A DNA stretch of 35,245 bases from Nonomuraea ceibae. Lineage in GTDB: Bacteria > Actinomycetota > Actinomycetes > Streptosporangiales > Streptosporangiaceae. Under the pieces are notes generated by a model. It saw only the letters and a list, made by a program, of their open reading frames with translations. It searched no databases and had not been told where the DNA came from. The number at the start of each line of letters is the position of its first letter. Position 1 is the stretch's first letter. Shown piece after piece: positions 7,367 through 15,357 of this stretch. Position numbers and translations under genes: made by a program. Location: contig NZ_JAHKRO010000095.1 of NCBI RefSeq assembly GCF_019396325.1, forward strand, positions 1 through 35,245, in the 5' to 3' direction.

Positions 7367-8740
7367 GTGCCGATGATCGTGTTGTGTCTTGTCCAGTTCA
7401 TGCTCGTGCTCGATGACACCGTCGTGAACGTCGCTCTGCCCAGCATCCGCGATGAGCTGGGATTCAGCGCGTCCGGGTTGCCCTGGGTCGTCAACGCCTA
7501 CTTCCTGGCCTTCGGCGGGCTGCTGCTGTTGTGCGGCCGGATGGCGGATCTGCTGGGCCGCCGCCGCGTCTTCCTCATCGGGGTGGCGCTGTTCGGTGTG
7601 GCCAGCCTGGCCTGCGGGCTCGCGCAGGAGCCGTGGCAGCTCGTCGTCGGGCGGTTCGTGCAGGGCGCGGGTGCTGCGATGGCCGGCCCGGCGGCGATGT
7701 CGATGATCACGTTGCTGTATCCGGGACCGGAGGAGCGCACCAGGGCGCTCGGCGTCTGGGGCGGCATCGCCGCCCTGGGCGGGACCTCGGGCCTGGTGCT
7801 GTCCGGGGCGCTGACCGACCTGCTGTCCTGGCGGGGGATCTTCCTGATCAACCTGCCCGTCGTCGCCGTGGCCCTGGTGCTGCTCCCCCGCCTGATCCCC
7901 GAGTCCCGCGCTCCGGGCCGGCGCGGCCTCGACGTTCCCGGCGCGGTCCTGGTCACCGGCGCTGCGGTGTCGCTGGTGTACGGGCTGCTGCGGGCCGGAG
8001 AGACCGGCTGGAGCGACCCGGTCGCCGTCGGCGCCGTCGTGCTCTCTGCCGCCTTGGCGGTGGCGCTCCTGGTGGCCGAGTCACGGGCGGCGGCGCCGCT
8101 GGTGCCCCGGTCGTTCCTGGCCTCGCGGACGCGGGCGGTCGCCAACGGCGCGACCCTGCTGTTCTCGATGGCGATGTACGCCATGTCGTTCCTGCTCATG
8201 ATCCAGATCCAGACCGTGCTGGGCTACAGCCCGCTCCTGGCCGGAATCTCCTACCTGCCCTACGGCGCCGGCATCCTGGCGGGCATGTGGCTGTCCTCCC
8301 GCATCTCGCTCAGGATCGGGACGCGCTGGGCGCTCCTGCTGGCGTTCCTGGTCAACATCGCCGGGCTGCTGCTGCTGTCCGGCGTGGCGGCGGGCGACAC
8401 CTACGCCGCCCACGTCCTGCCCGGCATGCTCGTCCTGAGCCTGGGCAACGGGCTGAGCCTGCCCGTGCTGGCCGTGGCCGCGGTCGACGGCACCACCGAG
8501 GAGGACGCCGGTCTGGGATCGGCCCTGTTCACCTCCGTCCAGCAGATCGGCGGCGCCGTCGGGGTGGCCGCGCTGGCCGTCATGGGCTATGCGGACGGGC
8601 TCACCGCGGGCGCGGTCTGCGTGGCGCTCGGCGCGGTGCTCATCGCCGTGCTGCTGCCGTCGCGTGCCGTCAGCGGGAGCATTCCGGCCGCCGCTCCCGG
8701 TGAGGACCTCGCCCGAAGCGCTGGCCACGATCCGCGATGA
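7367..8740 (+). CDS. MFS drug:H+ antiporter, DHA2 (14-helix) type
   Basis: A 457-residue integral membrane protein of the EmrB/QacA-like DHA2 family. It begins IVLCLVQFMLVLDDTVVNVALPSI, the typical first helix with the conserved Asp-Asp pair, followed by GRMADLLGRRR (motif A), GRFVQGAGAAMAGPAAMS (motif C-like region) and WRGIFLINLPVV after helix 5. The hydrophobic segments fit 13-14 helices. Such proteins export hydrophobic or cationic drugs using the proton gradient; substrate unknown. GTG 7367 follows a -10 box by 6 nt; ATG 7373 is an alternative. The AraC gene begins only 39 bp after its stop on the same strand and may respond to the same compound. Confidence 0.9.
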   Translation: MPMIVLCLVQFMLVLDDTVVNVALPSIRDELGFSASGLPWVVNAYFLAFGGLLLLCGRMADLLGRRRVFLIGVALFGVASLACGLAQEPWQLVVGRFVQGAGAAMAGPAAMSMITLLYPGPEERTRALGVWGGIAALGGTSGLVLSGALTDLLSWRGIFLINLPVVAVALVLLPRLIPESRAPGRRGLDVPGAVLVTGAAVSLVYGLLRAGETGWSDPVAVGAVVLSAALAVALLVAESRAAAPLVPRSFLASRTRAVANGATLLFSMAMYAMSFLLMIQIQTVLGYSPLLAGISYLPYGAGILAGMWLSSRISLRIGTRWALLLAFLVNIAGLLLLSGVAAGDTYAAHVLPGMLVLSLGNGLSLPVLAVAAVDGTTEEDAGLGSALFTSVQQIGGAVGVAALAVMGYADGLTAGAVCVALGAVLIAVLLPSRAVSGSIPAAAPGEDLARSAGHDPR

Positions 8741-8749
8741 GGTCACACC

Positions 8750-8772
8750 ATGTCGCCGTGGGGACATAGTCT
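8750..8772 (+). promoter_or_regulatory. Dyad plus -10 box at the AraC gene start
   Basis: ATGTC (8750-8754) and GACAT (8763-8767) are inverted repeats with an 8-bp spacer. They run directly into TAGTCT (8767-8772), a TAnnnT -10 box that ends 7 nt before ATG 8780. This favours 8780 over the ATG at 8750, which lies inside the dyad, and suggests autoregulation. Confidence 0.45.
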
Positions 8773-8779
8773 GCACAGC

Positions 8780-9556
8780 ATGATCGAGGCCGGCGAGTCC
8801 GCGGTCCCGGCCGCGGTGGGCGTGATCGTCGTCGGGCACTTCCCGCTGTCGTCGGGAGAGTGGATCTCCCCGCACAGCCACACGCACCACCAGCTGGCCT
8901 GGACGCGGAGCGGCGTCCTCAGCGTCGCCGTGGACGACGCGTACTGGGTCCTGCCGCCCACCCGGGCCCTGTGGTTGCCGGCGGGGGTCGTCCACCGGAC
9001 CGGCGCGACCCGCGACGCGCTGCTGTGCAGCCTCTATCTCGATCCGGCGCGGTGCGCCCTGGACTGGGCGGAGCCCACCGCGGTCGGCGTCGACGGGCTG
9101 CTGGCCCACCTGATCGCCCATCTCGCCCGTGAAGACCTCGCCGATGACGCGCGGCTGCGGGCCGAGGCGGTGGTGCTGGACCTGCTGCGCCCCTTGCCTG
9201 CCCTGCCCATCGACGTTCCGCTCCCCGTGGACGAACGCGTACGCGCCGTGGCCGGCACCCTGCTCGCCGACCCCTCCGACTCCCGGAGCCTGGACGCCCA
9301 TGCCCGCTCCGTCGGAGTGAGCCGGCGCACCCTGACGCGGCTGTTCGTCCGTGACACGGGGATGAGCTTCGACCGCTGGCGCACGCACATGCGCCTGCGG
9401 GCCGCCCTGCCTCTCCTCGCCGAGGGCCGGCCGGTGTCGCAGGTGGCGCACACGGTGGGGTACGCGACCCCGAGCGCCTTCCTCGCGGCGTTCCGCCGGA
9501 CCGTCGGCACCTCGCCCGGGCGCTACCTCAACGGAGAGGCCGTTCCGGACCTTTGA
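8780..9556 (+). CDS. AraC-family transcriptional regulator (cupin N-terminus)
   Basis: The 258-residue product has an N-terminal AraC cupin (SPHSHTHHQLAWTRSGVLSV, with LPPTRALWLPAGVVH as the second cupin strand pair) and a C-terminal double helix-turn-helix: SVGVSRRTLTRLFVRDTG for the first reader helix and PVSQVAHTVGYATPSAFLAAF plus TPGRYL-like TSPGRYL for the second. This layout matches small AraC regulators of efflux pumps and esterases. I use ATG 8780, leaderless behind TAGTCT; an ATG at 8750 would add ten residues. It probably regulates the preceding MFS pump and itself; this is inferred from proximity. Confidence 0.9.
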   Translation: MIEAGESAVPAAVGVIVVGHFPLSSGEWISPHSHTHHQLAWTRSGVLSVAVDDAYWVLPPTRALWLPAGVVHRTGATRDALLCSLYLDPARCALDWAEPTAVGVDGLLAHLIAHLAREDLADDARLRAEAVVLDLLRPLPALPIDVPLPVDERVRAVAGTLLADPSDSRSLDAHARSVGVSRRTLTRLFVRDTGMSFDRWRTHMRLRAALPLLAEGRPVSQVAHTVGYATPSAFLAAFRRTVGTSPGRYLNGEAVPDL

Positions 9557-9604
9557 ACCGGAACCGCAGCGGTCACCGGAAGACCCGCTGAGCCTGGGGA
9601 GGTG

Positions 9605-10027
9605 TCACCGGTCCAGCCCGGCCGTCGCCTCGGTGAGTGGCCGGGCCGTGCCGGTACGGCGCGCGGCGACGAGGCCGAGCACGCCGATGGCGACCATCAG
9701 CCAGCCGCCCGTGACCGGGAACTCGATGACGCACAGCAGGGCGCCGCTGATGATCAGGTACCAGCCGACCTGGGCCGGGAAACGTCCGGTGGCGTGGGCC
9801 AGCGTCCGGGCCAGGGTGCCCAGCGCCAGGAGCAGGATGCCGGCGGCGAAGAAGTAGAGCGTGTATTCGCGCTTGTAGTAGTCGGCGGCGGCGGTGTCGG
9901 CGGCGGAGGCCCAGAAGCCGTCGCCGGCCATGTCGGCCCAGGAGTTCGGCGTCGCGAGGGCGTAGGCGAAGTGCACGATCGCCAGCGCGATGATCAGGCG
10001 GGGAACCCATCGGGTCAGTGCGTTCAT
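9605..10027 (-). CDS. DUF6463-family membrane protein
   Basis: A 140-residue membrane protein with four predicted helices: LIIALAIVHFAYALA, YTLYFFAAGILLLALGTLA, VGWYLIISGALLCVIEFPV and GWLMVAIGVLGLVAA. The first His-containing helix followed by a WADM..DGFW loop, and the PVTGGWL segment, are typical of the DUF6463 family, whose function is not known. ATG 10027 has GGGAG 8 nt upstream; an in-frame GTG at 10042 is less likely. A strong dyad lies 58 bp upstream. DUF6463 genes in actinomycetes commonly sit beside a one-component regulator, and the AraC gene at 10608 carries the same dyad half-site. Confidence 0.82.
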   Translation of the reverse strand: MNALTRWVPRLIIALAIVHFAYALATPNSWADMAGDGFWASAADTAAADYYKREYTLYFFAAGILLLALGTLARTLAHATGRFPAQVGWYLIISGALLCVIEFPVTGGWLMVAIGVLGLVAARRTGTARPLTEATAGLDR

Positions 10028-10084
10028 GTGGTGTGCTCCCACTCGTCCGGGCCAGGCGCGCAGGGTCGCGCTCGCTTACCAGGC

Positions 10085-10113
10085 GGACCATACCATACCG
10101 GATCGTATGGTCC
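10085..10113. promoter_or_regulatory. Operator-like dyad upstream of the DUF6463 gene
   Basis: GGACCATAC (10085-10093) and GTATGGTCC (10105-10113) are perfect 9-bp inverted repeats. A shifted version, ACCATAC-N6-GTATGGT (10092-10111), is also perfect because CCATAC is duplicated in tandem. Minus-strand TACGAT inside it could be the -10 box of the DUF6463 gene. The octamer TACCATAC (10091-10098) recurs at 10563-10570. Confidence 0.65.
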
Positions 10114-10147
10114 TTTGCGCTGGTGAGCGAGCGCGCGCGGAGCCCGG

Positions 10148-10462
10148 TCAGCCCACTTGCTGGGCGCACTTGGAGAGCGCCTGCTCGGCCTCCTTGTTCC
10201 CCGTCAGGCCCTTGATGTCGTCGGCCGATTTGAGGGAGCCGTCCATGTAGCTTTGCAGGCTCTTCGCGTCACCGTATTTCAGGGCGACGTCCGCCAGGCA
10301 GGACAGGGCGGGCTCGGGCATGCCCTTCATGTCCGCCTCGGCCTTCAGCTTCTCCGTGAAGCTCGCCTTGTCCACGCCGCCGCCGCAGGAGGCGAGGCCG
10401 AGGGCGAGCGTCGTCGCCACGCATCCCAGCATGACGGAACGGACGGTACGGGAAAAACGCAT
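10148..10462 (-). CDS. Small lipoprotein of unknown function
   Basis: The 104-residue product has a lipoprotein signal peptide: basic N-terminus MRFSRTVRSVM, hydrophobic core and lipobox LASC with Cys26. The mature part (about 78 residues) is charged, mostly helical, and contains two further cysteines (ALSCLADVA and LSKCAQQVG) that could form a disulfide on the outer face of the membrane. AGAAAGG precedes ATG 10462 as ribosome site. I recognise no family. It is divergent from the AraC gene at 10608 and would have a leader containing the strong hairpin at 10513-10539 if transcribed from the operator region. Confidence 0.8.
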   Translation of the reverse strand: MRFSRTVRSVMLGCVATTLALGLASCGGGVDKASFTEKLKAEADMKGMPEPALSCLADVALKYGDAKSLQSYMDGSLKSADDIKGLTGNKEAEQALSKCAQQVG

Positions 10463-10512
10463 GATGCGACCTTTCTGAGGTGCGGGAATCCACTGAATTC
10501 AAGGAGTAATTC

Positions 10513-10539
10513 GGCCGCCCGGGCATTTCACGGGCGGCC
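10513..10539. promoter_or_regulatory. Strong hairpin in the lipoprotein leader region
   Basis: GGCCGCCCG (10513-10521) and CGGGCGGCC (10531-10539) are perfect 9-bp arms around a 9-nt loop. No T-run follows on either strand, so it is not a classical terminator. A minus-strand transcript starting near 10560 would place it about 20 nt into the 5' leader of the lipoprotein mRNA, where it could stabilise or attenuate it. Confidence 0.45.
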
Positions 10540-10562
10540 CCTCGTTCCTTGATCGGAAAAGG

Positions 10563-10600
10563 TACCATACAGAATGGTATGCCCTGCCGGGACGTACAAT
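10563..10600. promoter_or_regulatory. Operator and promoters of the AraC/lipoprotein divergent pair
   Basis: TACCAT (10563-10568) and ATGGTA (10574-10579) are perfect 6-bp arms around ACAGA, sharing TACCATAC with the site at 10091. On the plus strand TACAAT (10595-10600) is a near-ideal -10 box 7 nt before GTG 10608, and the dyad covers its -35 position. On the minus strand TATGGT (complement of 10565-10570) lies inside the dyad as a possible -10 box for the lipoprotein gene. Confidence 0.6.
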
Positions 10601-10607
10601 TCCGGCT

Positions 10608-11558
10608 GTGAATGGGACAATTGCGGCATCAGCGGTCAAATACGTGCTGGGCGCAAGCGAGGACCCCGAGCGGCTGGCCCGGGAGACCGGCCTGTCCGAT
10701 CACGAGCTCCCCTCCCGCGTCCCCGCCGACGCCGTGGACGAGCTCTGGACCCGGGCGGCGAGGCTGAACGGCGACCCGGACTTCGGGCTGACGCTCGGGC
10801 GGGCGTACCAGCCGGGCACGTTCGGCCTGCTGGACTTCCTGTTCCTGAGCTCGGACACGCTGGCGGGCGCGTTCGGCGCCGCCGTACGGAACGTGGGAGT
10901 GCTCTCCACGGGCGGGTCGTACGGCTGGAGCGAGCACGACGGGCTGGTCACGCTGAGCCGGAGCCTGCCGACGCAGAACAGGCACGCGGTCACGTTCCTG
11001 CTCGGCTGGCAGCTCGCGCTCGTCCGCGTGGCCGCCGGGAAGCCGATCACCCCGGTCCACGTCGGGCTGGCCATGCCCGCGCCGCACCGTCACAGCGACC
11101 TGGCCGAGGCCTACGGCTCCCCCGCCGTCGACTTCGGCCGGCCGGCCAACTCGCTGACCTTCCGCCGCTCCGAACTGGAGATCCCGCTGGTCGGAGCCGA
11201 TCCGGTGACGGCGGCGATGCTGCGGCGCCGGGCCGCGCAGCTCCTCCCCGCCGAGGAGAGCTGGCGGGACAGGGTGCGGGCCTACCAGGCGCAGCATCTC
11301 GGCGACCTGGAAGCCGCGGCCAGGCACTTCGCGATCAGCCCGCGCAGGCTCCAGGAACTGCTCAAGCGGGAGGGCACGAGCTGGCGGCGTGAGCTCGAAG
11401 CGGTCCGCGGCGACCTGGCGGTGGAGATGCTGGGCGACGGCAGCCTGCCGACGGCGGTGATCGCGCGGCGGCTGGGATATTCGGACGAGCGGGCCTTCCG
11501 CCGGGCCTTCCGCCGCACGTACGGAAGGTCGCCCCAGCAGCATCGCGGGGGCGCGTGA
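10608..11558 (+). CDS. AraC-family regulator with arabinose-binding-type N-terminal domain (OruR-like)
   Basis: The 316-residue protein has the long alpha/beta N-terminal domain found in OruR/ArgR-like AraC regulators (residues about 15-210, with the GLTLGRAYQPGTFGLLDFLF segment that is diagnostic for it) and a C-terminal AraC DNA-binding domain whose second helix-turn-helix reads PTAVIARRLGYSDERAFRRA and ends FRRTYGRSPQQHR. GTG 10608 has no ribosome site and lies 7 nt after TACAAT, so it is probably leaderless. The dyad over its -35 region, shared with the DUF6463 promoter, suggests it governs itself, the lipoprotein and DUF6463. Ligand unknown. Confidence 0.9.
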   Translation: MNGTIAASAVKYVLGASEDPERLARETGLSDHELPSRVPADAVDELWTRAARLNGDPDFGLTLGRAYQPGTFGLLDFLFLSSDTLAGAFGAAVRNVGVLSTGGSYGWSEHDGLVTLSRSLPTQNRHAVTFLLGWQLALVRVAAGKPITPVHVGLAMPAPHRHSDLAEAYGSPAVDFGRPANSLTFRRSELEIPLVGADPVTAAMLRRRAAQLLPAEESWRDRVRAYQAQHLGDLEAAARHFAISPRRLQELLKREGTSWRRELEAVRGDLAVEMLGDGSLPTAVIARRLGYSDERAFRRAFRRTYGRSPQQHRGGA

Positions 11559-11623
11559 AAGGTCCCCCGGGCCACGCCTCCGGTCCTTACCGGCCGCCGC
11601 GGCGCGGCCGTAGCTTCGCCCCC

Positions 11624-12781
11624 ATGACGCAGAACACCACGCTGCAGCGCAGCAACGCGACCCGCTATTTCTTCGGCGACCGCGACATGGACTTCATCTT
11701 CCAGTGGTCGCTGGGCGCGGCGAAGACCGGCGGGCTGGACTCCGGCGAGCTGTTCCACATCGCCTCCCGGATCGAGGACGGAGACACGGCCGGCTGGGTG
11801 GCGGAGTTCGAGGGCTTCGGCGACGCCCAGCGGGCCCTGGCCAAGCGGTGGGCCGGACAGGGCCGCAGGCGGAGCGCCGGCGAGGTCATGATGAAGGCCT
11901 ACCACGCCTACCGGCAGGCGTGGCAGTTCGCCGGCCGCGGCGAGCGGTTCCTCCCGTTGATCTCCAAGTACGAGGCCGCCTTCAGGCGGGCCGTGGAGCT
12001 GCTGGCTCTCCCGATGACCTTCATCGAGGTGCCGTTCGAGGGCGCGTCGCTGCCGGGTCTGCGGATCGACGCCGGCCCCGGCACGCCCACGTTGATCGTG
12101 ATCGGCGGCGGGGACACGAGCAAGGAGGACATGTACCACCTGGCCGGGCGCAACGCCTGGGAACGCGGCTACACCACGGTCATCGTCGACCTGCCGGGGC
12201 AGGGCAGCACGCCGCTGCGCGGGCTGCACCTGATGGCCGAGACCGAGCGGCCCGTCGGCGCGATCGTCGACCACCTGGTGGGGACCTACGGGCAGGACAC
12301 CGCGAAGCTGGCGATCATCGGGTTCTCCGGCGGCGGCTACATGATCAGCCGGGCGCTGATGTCCGAGCGCAGGATCGCCGCCGGCGTCGCCAGCACCCCG
12401 ATCCTCGACTTCGGCGCGGTGCTGCCCGTCGAGGTGGTCGAGGCGATGGCGACCGACGGGGCGATGAAGGACAGCTTCCGGATGTACCTGTGGCGCTCGG
12501 GCCTGGCCGAGCCCGTGGACTTCGCCCGTCTGCTGGCGACCTTCACCACCGACCCGGGCGAGATTCGCAGCGCGTTCCTGTCGATCGCCGGGCTGAGCGA
12601 GTCGCCGGTCCTCGTCGACCAGGCGCGGCGGTTCCACGAGGCGCTGCCGGTGGAGCGCAAGACCCTGCTGGAGTTCGACGCCGCCTCGGGCGCCGACGCG
12701 CACTGCCAGGTCAACAACCCGACCCGGCTCGCCCAGGAGGCCGTGGACTGGCTCGACGTGACACTCGGCGTACGGGCCTGA
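11624..12781 (+). CDS. Alpha/beta hydrolase with helical N-terminal cap domain
   Basis: A 385-residue hydrolase. Residues 1-130 form a helical domain and residues about 140-385 an alpha/beta hydrolase core: oxyanion strand LIVIGGGDTSKEDMY, DLPGQGST, nucleophile Ser in IIGFSGGGYM, and a late Asp/His pair in the LEFDAASGADAHCQ region. The layout resembles FrsA/2,6-dihydropseudooxynicotine-hydrolase-like proteins, which cleave C-C or ester bonds, but the substrate is not evident. ATG 11624 sits 7 nt after TAGCTT (11611-11616), so I prefer it to the upstream ATG at 11555 and regard the mRNA as leaderless. It follows the AraC gene by 65 bp and has its own promoter. Confidence 0.85.
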   Translation: MTQNTTLQRSNATRYFFGDRDMDFIFQWSLGAAKTGGLDSGELFHIASRIEDGDTAGWVAEFEGFGDAQRALAKRWAGQGRRRSAGEVMMKAYHAYRQAWQFAGRGERFLPLISKYEAAFRRAVELLALPMTFIEVPFEGASLPGLRIDAGPGTPTLIVIGGGDTSKEDMYHLAGRNAWERGYTTVIVDLPGQGSTPLRGLHLMAETERPVGAIVDHLVGTYGQDTAKLAIIGFSGGGYMISRALMSERRIAAGVASTPILDFGAVLPVEVVEAMATDGAMKDSFRMYLWRSGLAEPVDFARLLATFTTDPGEIRSAFLSIAGLSESPVLVDQARRFHEALPVERKTLLEFDAASGADAHCQVNNPTRLAQEAVDWLDVTLGVRA

Positions 12782-12802
12782 CCCGGCGGGCCCCGGCGCC
12801 CG

Positions 12803-13378
12803 TCACGGGCTCCCGGCCCGCCAGCCCCTGCCGATCATCCGGACCAGCGCCGGGTCCACGACCAGGCGGCGGAAGGGGCGGATGACGGCCATGTACGCCC
12901 TGCCGAACAGGCCGTTCGGCTTGACCAGCACCGCCATCTGCCCCCGGTGGCCGCCCGTGCCGTCCGGGACCCAGCCGATGTGCATGACGGTGTGCACGGT
13001 GCGGTTGGCCAGCTCCGCCGCCCATTCGGCGCCGGTCAGATAGACGGAGGTGAGCGGCACCGCGCGGGGGTCCGGGCCGCGCGGGCCGTCACGCAGGTCG
13101 GCGGGCAGCCGGTGACGCAGTGACTCCACCCGCGTGCCGACGCCCGAGCCCGGCCCGTCCCAGCCGAACAGCGCGCCGAGCCTCCAGCGCAGCGCGAACA
13201 GCCACCGGCTCGGCCCGGAGAACCGGCCCGCGCCGCCCGCCATCTGGGCGACCAGCCGGTCCAGGTCGCCGGGGCCGCCGGGCGTGGGCAGCGCCCACAC
13301 GTCCTCCAGCCGGAAGTCGGGTGCCACGGCGTGGATGCGCCACGGGACGGAGGTGTGGGCGGTGTCCGGAAGTCTCAT
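12803..13378 (-). CDS. DUF2867-family protein
   Basis: The 191-residue product has the layout of DUF2867 proteins: an N-terminal VPWRIHAVAPDFRLEDVWALP, a central TSVYLTGAEWAAELANRTVHTVMHIGWV strand-helix segment and a C-terminal GRAYMAVIRPFRRLVVDPALVR helix. DUF2867 is often fused to NAD-binding sugar epimerase-like domains and may bind a small hydrophobic ligand, but its activity is not known. ATG 13378 overlaps the stop of the FAH-MBL gene (ATGA), so it should be made in step with that enzyme; this is the main clue to its role. Confidence 0.85.
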   Translation of the reverse strand: MRLPDTAHTSVPWRIHAVAPDFRLEDVWALPTPGGPGDLDRLVAQMAGGAGRFSGPSRWLFALRWRLGALFGWDGPGSGVGTRVESLRHRLPADLRDGPRGPDPRAVPLTSVYLTGAEWAAELANRTVHTVMHIGWVPDGTGGHRGQMAVLVKPNGLFGRAYMAVIRPFRRLVVDPALVRMIGRGWRAGSP

Positions 13379-15300
13379 GAGCGGGCGGCCTCCCATTCGG
13401 CCATCAGGGCGAACAGCGCGAACCTGTCGAGCACCGGCTGGCCGGGGCGGATCTCGCGATAGCGCTGGTAGACGTTGACCACGACCCGCTCGGCGTCCAG
13501 CCAGGCGGCGTACTGCGCCAGGTCGATCCCGAACGCCGCCTCCCGCAGGTCCAGGCCCTTGGCGTGGGCGGCGTCCGCCTGCTCGACGACGTGGCTCAGG
13601 TAGTCCCGTACGGCGCGGACGCCGGCGGCGTCGGTCACCGGGCCGTGGCCGGGCACGACGGTCGGCGCGTCCAGGGCGATCATCGTGTCGCAGGCGGCGA
13701 TCCAGTTGGCGATCGGCCCACTCCACACGATCGGCGTGCAGCCGACGAACAGCAGATCCCCGGCGAACAGCACGCCCGCGTCGGGGACGTGGACGACCGT
13801 GTCGGCCCCGGTGTGCGCGGGGCCGAGGTCGAGCAGGCGCACCTCCCGCCCGCCCACCTCGACGCTCAGCCGCCGCTCGAAGGTCTGGTCGGGGGCGCGC
13901 AGCCGGATGCCGCCGAAGTCGTAGTCGCCGAAGCGCGCGCGCAGGTAGCGCGAGAGCGTCGGCCCGAGGTCCATCACCTGGAGGGCGGCCGTCAGCTCCG
14001 GCGGCAGCTCGGTGCGCATCTCGTGCGCGGTGCCCTCGGCGGCGATGACGCGCACCGAGCCGGCCAGCAGCTGCCCGCCGTGCGTGTGGTCGCCGTTGGC
14101 GTGGGTGAGCACGTGGTGGCTGATGGGGTGCCGGTCGGTGACGGGCCGCATGCCGTCCAGCATCGCGGCGGTGAGCCGCAGGTCGTACAGGGTGTCGACC
14201 AGCAGCGACGCGCCGTCTCCGGCGACCAGCCCGGCGTTGCTGCGGCCGTAGCCGCCGTCCGGCAGCAGCCATGCCCACACGCCGTCGCCGACCTGGTGCA
14301 GACCTTCGGTGTACGGCACGGCGGAGCGGGCCGGGTTGACCCGCGCGGGACGCGGGACGGCGGCCGGGTCGGGCCGCCGCGGCAGCGGGTGCGGGGCGGT
14401 GGCGGCGCGCACGGTCTGCCGCACCTCCCCCAGCCCGTCGGCGCGCAGCCGGACCACGTCGCCGTCCTTGAGCCAGCCGCGGAACGCGCCGAGGTCGCCG
14501 AAGTCGAGGTGTTCGAGCAGGCAGCAGCCGGGCACGGTGCCTGAGCCGAAGACGTCCCCGGGCCGGAGCTCCACGCCGCGCGAGGCGTACGAGACGACCT
14601 CGGCGAAGGACCAGTCCATGGCGTCGGTGCGGCCTTCGCCGACCACCTCGCTGTTGACCTCGGCGCGGACGCCGAGCGCGAGCCTGCCGTCCGGGCCCGT
14701 GGGCAGCTCGTCGGGGGTGACCAGCCACGGCCCGAGCGTGGTCGCCCCGTCCTTGCCCTTGGCCTGCCCGATCTTGAGCTGGCTCTCCAGCCCTTGCAGG
14801 TCGCGGGCGCTCCAGTCGCACATCAGCGTGTAGCCGGCGATGTGGCTCCCGGCCTGCTCGGGGGTCAGGTCGCGGCCCGGGGCGCCGATCACCGCGGCGA
14901 TCTCCAGCTCGAAGTCGAACCAGGCGCTGCCGGGCGAGACGGGCACGTCGTCGTGCGGCCCGACGACGGTGGCGGGGTTGCCGAAGTAGAAGGCCGGGAT
15001 CTCGTACCAGGTCGGTTCGAGCTCGCCGGAGGCGCCCATGGCGCGCAGGCAGCCGCGCATGTGGTCGAGGAAGCACAGGCAGTCGCGGATGGACGGGGGC
15101 GTGGGGATCGGCGCCTTCAGCGTGACGCCGGCCAGCGGGACGACCTCGCCCGGCTCGGCCAGTGCCCGCTCCCCCGCCTCCCGCAGCCCGCCGGCGAGCA
15201 GCCCGGCGAGCGTGACGCCGGGCGGGAGGGGGTGGACGAGGTCACCGTCGAGGACCCCGGCTCGGTCGCCGTCGGCGGTGGCATAGGTGACGAAGCGCAC
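13375..15300 (-). CDS. Fumarylacetoacetate-hydrolase domain fused to a metallo-beta-lactamase-fold domain
   Basis: A 641-residue two-enzyme fusion. Residues 1-310 are an FAH-family domain: WFDFELEIAAVIG supplies the two metal-binding Glu residues and CDWSARDLQ the Asp, with SYASRGVELRPGDVFGSGT near the end. Residues about 340-640 are an MBL-fold hydrolase: zinc motif THANGDHTHGG (H400, N402, D404, H405), then LGPAHTGADTVV, FAGDLLF and VPGHGPV. The second zinc His is Asn. Domains share one frame with no stop between. The FAH half should cleave C-C bonds or decarboxylate oxoacids of aromatic breakdown, the MBL half hydrolyse an ester, lactone or thioester. GTG 15300 has AGGAG 6 nt upstream; the open frame further upstream runs through the divergent TetR gene and is rejected. 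Confidence 0.87.
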   Translation of the reverse strand: MRFVTYATADGDRAGVLDGDLVHPLPPGVTLAGLLAGGLREAGERALAEPGEVVPLAGVTLKAPIPTPPSIRDCLCFLDHMRGCLRAMGASGELEPTWYEIPAFYFGNPATVVGPHDDVPVSPGSAWFDFELEIAAVIGAPGRDLTPEQAGSHIAGYTLMCDWSARDLQGLESQLKIGQAKGKDGATTLGPWLVTPDELPTGPDGRLALGVRAEVNSEVVGEGRTDAMDWSFAEVVSYASRGVELRPGDVFGSGTVPGCCLLEHLDFGDLGAFRGWLKDGDVVRLRADGLGEVRQTVRAATAPHPLPRRPDPAAVPRPARVNPARSAVPYTEGLHQVGDGVWAWLLPDGGYGRSNAGLVAGDGASLLVDTLYDLRLTAAMLDGMRPVTDRHPISHHVLTHANGDHTHGGQLLAGSVRVIAAEGTAHEMRTELPPELTAALQVMDLGPTLSRYLRARFGDYDFGGIRLRAPDQTFERRLSVEVGGREVRLLDLGPAHTGADTVVHVPDAGVLFAGDLLFVGCTPIVWSGPIANWIAACDTMIALDAPTVVPGHGPVTDAAGVRAVRDYLSHVVEQADAAHAKGLDLREAAFGIDLAQYAAWLDAERVVVNVYQRYREIRPGQPVLDRFALFALMAEWEAARS

Positions 15301-15310
15301 GATGCTCTCC

Positions 15311-15345
15311 TGTGTTAGCCAACATAGAATATGGTTGCTAGCACA
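15311..15345. promoter_or_regulatory. 35-bp operator dyad between the FAH-MBL and TetR genes
   Basis: TGTGTTAGCCAACATA (15311-15326) pairs with the complement of TATGGTTGCTAGCACA (15330-15345) at 13 of 16 positions around GAA. Candidate -10 boxes of both genes fall inside it: TAGAAT (15325-15330) for TetR and minus-strand TATTCT for FAH-MBL. It is the expected target of the adjacent TetR protein. Confidence 0.7.
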
Positions 15346-15357
15346 CAAGGAGGGTGT

